A stretch of 64,000 nucleotides of DNA from contig NZ_JAMTCO010000008.1 of assembly GCF_024171925.1 (NCBI RefSeq), positions 430,465-494,464 of the forward strand, written 5' to 3'. The notes under the pieces are model-generated. The model saw only the letters and a list, made by a program, of their open reading frames with translations, had not been told where the DNA came from and ran no database searches. Numbering within the stretch: the first letter of the stretch is position 1; each line of letters opens with the position of its first letter. The position numbers were made by a program, and so were the translations under genes. Positions 37,301 through 43,710 of the stretch are shown one piece after another. Source of the stretch: Actinokineospora diospyrosa (GTDB lineage Bacteria > Actinomycetota > Actinomycetes > Mycobacteriales > Pseudonocardiaceae).

Positions 37301-40300
37301 CCGCGCTCGGCGGGCACGACGTAGGCGACCAGGCGCTGCCTGCCGCTGTCGTCGGTCGGCGCCGCGACCACCGCGCGCCGCAGGTCCGGGTGCCCGGACA
37401 GGGCCCGCTCGATCTCGCCGAGCTCCACCCGGTAGCCCCTGATCTTCACCTGGCCGTCGCGCCTGCCGAGGAAGTACAGCTCACCGCCGGGCAGGCGGAC
37501 CGCCCGATCGCCGGTCAGGTACATCCGGGCGCCGGGGACCGTCGAGAACGGGTCGGGCACGAACCGCTCGGCGGTCAGGCCCGGCCGGTTGAGGTAGCCG
37601 CGCGCGTTGCCGACACCGCCGACGCAGATCTCCCCCGGCACCCCGACCGGCACCCGGCGGAGCCGGTCGTCGAGCAGGTACGTGCTCTGGTTCTGGTGCG
37701 GGCGGCCGATCGGCACGAGCGTGCCGCCCCCCGGCTCGGCGCCGGTGCGCCAGGACGAGCAGCCGACCGAGACCTCGGTGGGGCCGTAGTGGTTGATGAT
37801 CACCGTGTCCGGCGCCAGCCGCCGCCACCTGGCCCGCACCTGCTCGGGGAACGCCTCGCCACCGACCAGCAGCACCCGGGCCAGCCCGGCGGCGCGCTCG
37901 GGGGTGAGGTTCTCGGCGAGCAACTCCAGCAGTCCCGGCGTGAGCTTGATGAAGCTGTAGGGCGCGCCGTCGGCGACCCGGTCGGCGAGCTCACCGGCGT
38001 CCAGTCCGTCGGGTAGCAGCCGGACGGGCTGCCCGGCGACCAGCGGCGCGTAGAGCGAGGGGACGATCAGGTCGAAACCGAAGGAGGACAGCACGGGCGC
38101 GCCGCCGACCGCGCCCTCGGGCAGTTGCGCGAGGCACCACCGGAGGTGGTTGACCACACCGCGGTGCGCGACCGCGACGCCCTTGGGGGTGCCGGAGGAG
38201 CCGGAGGTGTAGATCACGTAGGCGATGTTGTCCGGTGTGGACAGTGGGGTCGGGTCGCTGCCGTCGGTCCCGCTGCCCGGCGCGATCAGGTCCGCGTCGG
38301 CGGCGCCCGCGACGAGCTCGCGCAGGTCGTCGTCGACCACGACGTACCCGAGCCCGGCGTCGGCGATGATCGCGCCGAGCCGCTCGGCCGGGTTGTCCGG
38401 GGCCAGCGGCAGGTACGCGCCGCCCGCTTTGAGCACCCCCAGCAGCGAGACGAGCAGCTCGGGTGTGCGGTGCGCGCAGACGCCGACCAGGGTCTCGGCG
38501 CCGACGCCGCGCTCGCGCAGGTGGTTGGCCAACCGGTTCGCCCTGGTGTTGAGTTCGGCGAAGGTGAGCTCCTGGTCGCCGCCGCGCACCGCGACGGCGT
38601 CGGGCACTCTGCGGGCGGTCGCCTCGATGAGCCCGTGGACCGTCGCCCCCGCCACCGGTTCAGGCACCTCGGCGCCGAACACCGGCCAGGAGCCGAACTC
38701 CCGCGCGGTGACCAGGTCGACGTCGTCGACGAGCTGGGCCGGGTCGGTGACGAACGCGGTGAGCACGGCGTCGAGGTGTCCGCCGACGCGGCGCACCGCG
38801 GCCTCGTCGAACCGGGCGTGCTGGTAGCGCAGCACCAGTTCGACGTCCGCGCCGTGCTCCACGACGCGCAGCACCAGCGGGTAGCCCGCGTCGATGACGG
38901 CGTCGTGCGAGCTGATCCGCAGGCCGGTGTCGGGGTCGTGGGCCTCGGCGGCGGGCTGGTTCTGCCCGACCACGATGGTGTCGAACAGCGCCTGGCCTGC
39001 GGGCGCGCCGCTCCAGGCGCGGATGTCGGGCAGCGAGCAGTGCTGGTGCTCCTGCAGCTCCAGCAGGTCCCACTGGACCTCGCGCAGCCACTCGCCGAGC
39101 GCGGCACCGCCGCGGACCCGCAGCCGGACCGGCAGGGTGTTGATGAACAGTCCGATGGTGGTGTCGACCTCGGGCAGCTCGGGGGGCCGCCCGGAGTACG
39201 TCGAGCCGAACACGACGTCGTCGCGATCGCCGTAGCGGGCGAGCAGCAGACCCCACAGCCCGCGCACGATCGAGTTGAGCGTGAGACCCTCAGCGCGGGC
39301 GCGCTCGCGCAGCGCCACCGCCCTCGGGCCGGAGAAGGTCACCGCGAGCTCGCCGATCCGGTCCGCGGCCGCCTCCCGTTCCTGGGCGTGTTGTTGCTGG
39401 GTGCGCTGTTGTTGGGCGCGCTGTTCCTGGCTGTGCTGTTCCTGACCGTGCTGGTCCCTGGCGTGCGGCAACGGCGTCCGGCCGGTCCAGCCGCTCAACC
39501 GGTCGCGCCAGAACGCCGCCGCCCGCTCGGTGTCCTGCTGGTCGAGCCAGTCCACGTACCGGCGGAAGGGCGGCCCCGCCGAGGTGTCGACGGGCTCGCC
39601 GACCAGGCGCGCGCGGTAGGCCCGCACCAGTTCCCGGATGACCATCGACATGCTCCACCCGTCGAGCAGCAGGTGGTGGTGGCTGAGCACGACCGCCCAC
39701 GTCAGGTCGGCCAACCGGACCAGGCTCAGCCGCAGCGGCGGGGCGGCGGCCGGGTCGAAGCCCAGCGCGCGGTCGCGCGCGGCGACCCGGTCGAGGTCGT
39801 GCTCGTCGGGGTCGTGCTCGTCGGGGTCGACGACCGTGATCGGCGTGCGCACGGTGCGCTCGACGACCTGGACCGGCCTGCTCAAGCCCGCCCAGGCGAC
39901 CCGCGAGCGCAACGCCGGGTGCCTGCTCGCCACGTCCCGCCACGCCTGGGCGAACAGGTCGGGGTCGAACGGGCCGCTCACCCGCATCACCGACTGCTCG
40001 AAGTAGTCGGTGGCGCCGTCCTGGTACTCGCTGTGGAACAGCATTCCCGCCTGCAACGGGGTGAGGGGGTAGACCTCGGCGACGTCGTCGAGCGCGGCGA
40101 TGGCGGCGAGCTCGGCCGCGTCGCGACCCGGCTCGGCGACCGGCCGCGCTGCGGCCTCCCCCGCAGCGGGCACCACGTCGGCGAGCTCGGCGATCGCGCG
40201 GATCGTGCGGTGCCGCAGGATGTGCTCGGCGCTGATCAGCAGACCCGCCGCCCGCGCCCGGGTGACCAGGGTCAACGCGACGATCGAGTCACCGCCGAGG

Positions 40301-42000
40301 TCGAGGAAGTCGTCGTCGGGGCCCACCCCGCCGAGCACACCCCGCCAGACCTCCAGCAGGGCCTGCTCGGCCGCGGTGCTCCCGGCGATGTCCGGATCCA
40401 CTTGGCGCGCCTCGGGCTCGGGGAGCAGCTTGCGGTCGATCTTCCCGTTGGGGCTCAACGGGATCTCATCGATCTCCTGGTACAGCGGCGGGATCATGTG
40501 CGCGGGCAGTGTCCTGCCGAGGAACTCGCGCACCCCGGCCGGGGACGGGCACCGCCGCCCCCGCTCGATGACGAGGTAGCCGACGAGCCGCTGGTTGCCC
40601 GCAGCACCGGTGTGAGCGATGACGACAGCGTCGTGCACGGCCGGGTGGGTGCGCAGCGCGACCGCGATCTCGTCGAGCTCGACGCGGAAGCCGTTGATCT
40701 TCACCTGGTGGTCGGTGCGGCCGAGGTACTCGACCTCGCCGTCCGGGCGCCGCACGGCGATGTCGCCGGTCCGGTACAGCCGCCCACCCGAGCCGAACGG
40801 GTCGGGGACGAACCTCGACGCGGTCAGGCCTGGCCGCCGGTGGTAGCCCCGGGCCAGCTGGATCCCGCCGAGGTAGAGCTCCCCCGGCACGCCGTCCGGC
40901 GCAGGCCGCAGCTCGTCGGTGAGCACGTGCAGCGCGGTGTTGGCGACGGGCAACCCGATGGGAACGGTTGTGGTGTCGGTCGCCGGGTCGCACCGGTGGT
41001 AGGACACGTCGACCGACGCCTCGGTCGGGCCGTACAGGTTCTCCACCGTGCCGGGCAGCAGTTCCACGGCTCGCCGGGCGACGTCCGGGGGCAGCGCCTC
41101 ACCGCTGCACACGACGTGGCGCAGGGTGGTGATCTCGCCGATGGTGGGCTCCCGCAGGAACTGCGCCAGCATCGAGGGCACGAAGTGCACGATGGTGATC
41201 CTGTGTTCGCGGATCAGGGCGGCGAGGTGGGCCGGGTCGCGGTGCCCACCAGGGCGCGCCAACACGAGCCGGGCGCCGGTGATCAGCGGCCAGAACAGCT
41301 CCCAGACCGACACGTCGAAGCTGAACGGGGTCTTCTGCAGCACCGCGTCCGCCTGCCCGATCGGGTAAGTCCGCTGCATCCACAGCAGCCGGTTGACCAC
41401 GCCCGCGTGGGCCAGCGCGGCTCCCTTCGGCCGCCCGGTCGAGCCCGAGGTGTAGATGAGGTAGGCGAGGTTGCCCGGCTCCGCCCCGGGAAGGGGTGCG
41501 GAGCGCGCGGAGAACTCGGCGTCGATGTCGACGGTGGTGCGGCAGCCGAGCTCGGCGACCTCAGCCGCGGTCGGCTCGTGCGCCAGCACGATGTCAACCT
41601 GGGCGTCGGTGAGCATGTAGGACAACCGGTCGGTCGGGTACTCGGGGTCCAGCGGAAGGTACGCGCCGCCCGCGCGCAGCACCGCCAGCACGCCGACGAC
41701 CATCGCCGCGCCGCGCACCGCGCACACGCCGACCACGGTCTCCGGCCCGACACCGAGGCCGCGCAGGTGCGCGGCGAGCGCCCGCACCCGCGCCCCCAGT
41801 TCGGCGTAGGTCAGCGTGCCGTCCTCAGACACCACAGCGATCGCGTCCGGTGTCCGTGCTTGTTGGTCCTCGACCAGGTCGGCCACCGTGCGCCGCAGCG
41901 CCACGTCGAGCAGGGCCGGGTCCGTCGCGGTGAGTGGGTCTGGGCTTCGCATGCTGGTGACGTCCTTCGCAGACTCGGGCACATCCGGGCTTGTGGTCAC
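34393..42000 (-). CDS. NRPS, A-T-C-A-T-E-C (initiation synthetase)
   Basis: A 2535-residue synthetase. Order: A1 (YTSGSTGRPKG near 182), T1 (Ser572), C (HHHLLLDGWS near 774), A2 (YTSGSSGTPKG near 1263), T2 (Ser1662), epimerase (HHLVVDTLSW near 1843; SRTVGWFTQVFP), and a final C domain (HHIIIDGWS near 2252) with no A domain after it. A1 pocket DVWHVSLVDK is close to the known Ser code. A2 pocket DLPKLGHVGK is close to the Asp code DLTKVGHVGK, with Thr to Pro at 239; epimerase follows, so a D-Asp-type residue. The GTG start is preceded by AAGAGG; ATG 41952 is an alternative. The first C domain carries a Gln/Glu/Arg-rich insert (about residues 844-875). Downstream of the SARP gene by 47 bases. 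Confidence 0.95.
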   Translation of the reverse strand: MTTSPDVPESAKDVTSMRSPDPLTATDPALLDVALRRTVADLVEDQQARTPDAIAVVSEDGTLTYAELGARVRALAAHLRGLGVGPETVVGVCAVRGAAMVVGVLAVLRAGGAYLPLDPEYPTDRLSYMLTDAQVDIVLAHEPTAAEVAELGCRTTVDIDAEFSARSAPLPGAEPGNLAYLIYTSGSTGRPKGAALAHAGVVNRLLWMQRTYPIGQADAVLQKTPFSFDVSVWELFWPLITGARLVLARPGGHRDPAHLAALIREHRITIVHFVPSMLAQFLREPTIGEITTLRHVVCSGEALPPDVARRAVELLPGTVENLYGPTEASVDVSYHRCDPATDTTTVPIGLPVANTALHVLTDELRPAPDGVPGELYLGGIQLARGYHRRPGLTASRFVPDPFGSGGRLYRTGDIAVRRPDGEVEYLGRTDHQVKINGFRVELDEIAVALRTHPAVHDAVVIAHTGAAGNQRLVGYLVIERGRRCPSPAGVREFLGRTLPAHMIPPLYQEIDEIPLSPNGKIDRKLLPEPEARQVDPDIAGSTAAEQALLEVWRGVLGGVGPDDDFLDLGGDSIVALTLVTRARAAGLLISAEHILRHRTIRAIAELADVVPAAGEAAARPVAEPGRDAAELAAIAALDDVAEVYPLTPLQAGMLFHSEYQDGATDYFEQSVMRVSGPFDPDLFAQAWRDVASRHPALRSRVAWAGLSRPVQVVERTVRTPITVVDPDEHDPDEHDLDRVAARDRALGFDPAAAPPLRLSLVRLADLTWAVVLSHHHLLLDGWSMSMVIRELVRAYRARLVGEPVDTSAGPPFRRYVDWLDQQDTERAAAFWRDRLSGWTGRTPLPHARDQHGQEQHSQEQRAQQQRTQQQHAQEREAAADRIGELAVTFSGPRAVALRERARAEGLTLNSIVRGLWGLLLARYGDRDDVVFGSTYSGRPPELPEVDTTIGLFINTLPVRLRVRGGAALGEWLREVQWDLLELQEHQHCSLPDIRAWSGAPAGQALFDTIVVGQNQPAAEAHDPDTGLRISSHDAVIDAGYPLVLRVVEHGADVELVLRYQHARFDEAAVRRVGGHLDAVLTAFVTDPAQLVDDVDLVTAREFGSWPVFGAEVPEPVAGATVHGLIEATARRVPDAVAVRGGDQELTFAELNTRANRLANHLRERGVGAETLVGVCAHRTPELLVSLLGVLKAGGAYLPLAPDNPAERLGAIIADAGLGYVVVDDDLRELVAGAADADLIAPGSGTDGSDPTPLSTPDNIAYVIYTSGSSGTPKGVAVAHRGVVNHLRWCLAQLPEGAVGGAPVLSSFGFDLIVPSLYAPLVAGQPVRLLPDGLDAGELADRVADGAPYSFIKLTPGLLELLAENLTPERAAGLARVLLVGGEAFPEQVRARWRRLAPDTVIINHYGPTEVSVGCSSWRTGAEPGGGTLVPIGRPHQNQSTYLLDDRLRRVPVGVPGEICVGGVGNARGYLNRPGLTAERFVPDPFSTVPGARMYLTGDRAVRLPGGELYFLGRRDGQVKIRGYRVELGEIERALSGHPDLRRAVVAAPTDDSGRQRLVAYVVPAERGAVPTAALLRSWLGDRLPPYLVPATYLVLDEIPLTANGKVDRAALAGSGAVEPAVEREYVAPRGDTERAIAESWARVLRVERVGAHDNFFELGGDSIMTLQIVAGARRAGLRITPKLIFQYPTIARLAPHAVPITAQAPPRPVAATDEWFPLAPIQRVFAERDLPDHNHYNQSVVLSLEAADPVRLAAALRTVVAHCPALRTRFDLGGRRQRVVAAEDADLLWYRDLADSRGAALTEAVAAVADSVQSSLDIVVGPVVRAGLVRTGDGPDRVLLAVHHLVVDTLSWRSLVEDLAAAYEGRPLTPTTSSYRDWVASLGAAAVDGAAQPGAPMALPVDHDHGPDTVATAATVRAQLSEQDTLRLLRDAPMAHRVQVEDIVLTAAARTLVEWTGGAVTVDVERHGRDSAPDELDISRTVGWFTQVFPVRVERPDLHLVKDQLRALPAVGNTGPVAPVVVNYHGRVDRSVPDVGPFAVSTVPLGAEKGSAYPRPRPIEVEAAVRDGVLHVEWTYPTTRLRQDTVEHLAEAFLTHLRELTAYCVEHPGGYTPSDFPLVGLTQAEVDRIAAGGADIEDIHPLTAIQQGMLFHSLLDPDDDMYLGRRTYRLDGRIDVAAFTEAWREVGRRHPILRGTVVWDGVDQPVQVVRAQDDLRVVDQVRPGGFDLTAAPPIEVALLPEGDGLRVVLSYHHIIIDGWSVSTVVTEVVEIYHALLAGSTDRPDPAPSFRQYVAWLAAADQQRERAYWSANLGDLAHTTPLPIKPPQVPGTSSATVDVDLSPSLHDAVRGFLADAGLTLATAAQGAWATVLADRAGSDDVVFGATVAIRPGELPDVGRMVGPLINTLPVRVRVEPTADPRDWLSDLQGHHAEVREHAASALTDIHRLTSLPAGESLFDTILVVENFPRPVIAGAEASLTAVLEFERTGYPVVIGVIDADPIRVQVLYEQADCDPEFARDLAEDLVRAFARLCRPA

Positions 42001-42047
42001 TGGAGCCTCTTGTCGCTGAAACCCCTGGTCGCTGGGCTGGTGCGCGC

Positions 42048-43217
42048 TCACGTCGCCAACCTCAGGTGTTGATCCCCGGCGAGCGCCTTGCGCTTCCAGC
42101 TGCGCAGCTCGACGTGGGCCTCGCCGAGGGCGCTGGTCAGGTCGGCCACCCGGTCGGACAGATCGCGTTCCCGCTGTGAGCGTTCGCGTTGGGATCGTTC
42201 TCGTTGTGGGCCGCCTGGCTCTGCCTGCTCGGTGAGGCCGACCCGGCCGCCGTCGAGGAACTGGCGCTGCCACAACTCGATGGCGCCCTCGGGTTGTCGA
42301 TAGGTGCCCGCCGCCTCGTCGACGGTGAGATCGCCCGACAAGAGCCGCAACACCAGCAGCACCTTGTCCTCCGCCGACAACGCGATCGACAACTCCCCCA
42401 CGCCCGCCGCGTCGTGGCGTGGCACGGGAACCCGCGGCGGCGTGGACGTGGTCGGGGTGTCGGCGATGATCTGCTGCTGCACCCGCCGCAACTCCTCGCC
42501 CGGCTCGATGCCCAACTCGTCGACGAGCACCGCGCGGCAGGTCCGGTAGACCTCGAGCGCCTCCGCCCGGCGACCGCTGCGGTGCAGCGCCCGCATCAGC
42601 AAGCCGCACAGGCGTTCCCGCAGCGGGTGTTGCGCGACGAGGTCCACCAGGATCGGCACCACCCCGTCCGGCTCACCGCCCCCGAGCCGGACCGCGGCCC
42701 ACTCCTCGGTCGCGGTCAACCGCTTCTCGGTCATGGCCGCGGCGATGGAGTCGAGCACCTGGCTGCCTGTCGGGAAGTTCCCGCCCGCGGGCCACAACCC
42801 GACCGCGGCGTGGAAGTCGCGCTCCGCCCGCGCCCGCTGTCCCTGTTCCAGCGCGCGCCGGGCGCAGGTGGTCAACCGCTCGAAGACGAGCGCGTCCAGC
42901 GCGTCGGGGTCGACCCGGATCGAGTAGCCGACCGTGCCGGTCACGATCGAGGCGGCCACCCCGGACTGGGCGAACCTCTTGCGCAGCATCGACACGCAGA
43001 TCTGGATCTGGTCGCGCGCGGTCAGCGGGGGCGACTCGTCCCAGATGGCCTGGGCCAGCCGGTCGACCGCCACCTCGCGGTTGGCCGCGAGCAGCAACAT
43101 CACCAGGGTGGCGCGCTGCCGGTGCGAGGTCAGCGACAGCGGCCCGTCGACGCCCTCGACCCGCAGGTCCCCCAGGATGCGGAACCTCAACCCGGTCGAT
43201 GGGGTGTGGTCGGTCAT
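42048..43217 (-). CDS. SARP-family activator with transposase-type C-terminal HTH
   Basis: Pathway-specific regulator of 389 residues. Residues 1-105 are the OmpR-like winged helix of SARPs (FRILGDLRVEG, RQRATLVMLLLAANREVAVDRLAQAIWDESPP, IQICVSMLRKRF), residues 106-255 the BTAD helical domain ending VYRTCRAVLVDELGIEPGEELRRVQQQI. The last 110 residues are unusual: LSAEDKVLLVLRLLSGDLTVDEAA..Y..PEGAIELWQRQFLDGGRVGL resembles the HTH of IS3-type OrfA, followed by QRERS repeats and a coiled coil. ATG has AGGGA seven bases upstream. It precedes the A-T-C-A-T-E-C gene and probably activates the cluster. Confidence 0.92.
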   Translation of the reverse strand: MTDHTPSTGLRFRILGDLRVEGVDGPLSLTSHRQRATLVMLLLAANREVAVDRLAQAIWDESPPLTARDQIQICVSMLRKRFAQSGVAASIVTGTVGYSIRVDPDALDALVFERLTTCARRALEQGQRARAERDFHAAVGLWPAGGNFPTGSQVLDSIAAAMTEKRLTATEEWAAVRLGGGEPDGVVPILVDLVAQHPLRERLCGLLMRALHRSGRRAEALEVYRTCRAVLVDELGIEPGEELRRVQQQIIADTPTTSTPPRVPVPRHDAAGVGELSIALSAEDKVLLVLRLLSGDLTVDEAAGTYRQPEGAIELWQRQFLDGGRVGLTEQAEPGGPQRERSQRERSQRERDLSDRVADLTSALGEAHVELRSWKRKALAGDQHLRLAT

Positions 43218-43297
43218 GCCCAAGTCCCTCCAGTGGCAGCGGTCCAACCGGTGAACGTCGATTCAGCTCGACGTTGAGACCCATCTCGGGGCATTCC

Positions 43298-43310
43298 GCT
43301 ATCACGGCGG
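43298..43310 (+). promoter_or_regulatory. 13-bp site A (GCTATCACGGCGG)
   Basis: One of three occurrences of GCTATCACGGNGG noticed in the window. This one and site B (87 bases apart) lie between the divergent SARP gene and the small exported-peptide gene; the third lies upstream of the AfsR-like gene. Placement at two cluster regulators suggests a shared operator. The binding protein is unknown. Confidence 0.5.
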
Positions 43311-43384
43311 CATCCCCGGGTTAATTTGGACATGCGCGGCACCGCACTATTCCGAGATCGGCAACGTTTCCGCAGGTCAGAGCC

Positions 43385-43397
43385 GCTATCACGGTGG
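43385..43397 (+). promoter_or_regulatory. 13-bp site B (GCTATCACGGTGG)
   Basis: Identical, on the opposite strand, to the site at 46875-46887 and one base different from site A. It lies 168 bases upstream of the SARP ATG and 101 bases upstream of the small peptide ATG. Confidence 0.5.
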
Positions 43398-43497
43398 CGA
43401 TAAGCGCGAGATAGCCCCGGGATTCAGGGCGCCCATAGCGTTCTTCTTGTCACCGGGAAGCGCCCCGGAGAATCACCGAGATACCGGAGGAACCGCC

Positions 43498-43701
43498 ATG
43501 GCCCGCACGCTGAGCACCCGGATCGCCACCGCCGCCGCCCTCGCTTTCGCCGCGCTCGCCATCGCGGTCGGCGCCGCGCAGCAGTCGGCAGACCAGCAGT
43601 CGGCAGCACAGCAGTCGGCTGGGCTCGACGCCCCCGCCGCGGCCCAGGCGCAGCAGCACCCGGTGTCGAACCTGGGTCTCACCAGCGACCCGTGGGACTG
43701 A
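43498..43701 (+). CDS. 67-residue exported peptide with QQSA repeats
   Basis: A short gene with a strong ribosome site (GGAGG, seven bases before ATG). The product has a basic start MARTLSTR, a hydrophobic helix (about residues 9-26), then a Gln/Ser/Ala-rich stretch with three QQSA units, an Ala/Gln-rich linker and the end HPVSNLGLTSDPWD. It looks like a secreted or membrane-anchored small protein. I recognise no family. It lies between the two SARP-type regulators, divergent from the first. A leaderless-peptide or signalling role is possible but unproven; a plain exported hypothetical protein is equally possible. Confidence 0.65.
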   Translation: MARTLSTRIATAAALAFAALAIAVGAAQQSADQQSAAQQSAGLDAPAAAQAQQHPVSNLGLTSDPWD

Positions 43702-43710
43702 ACCAGGCGG

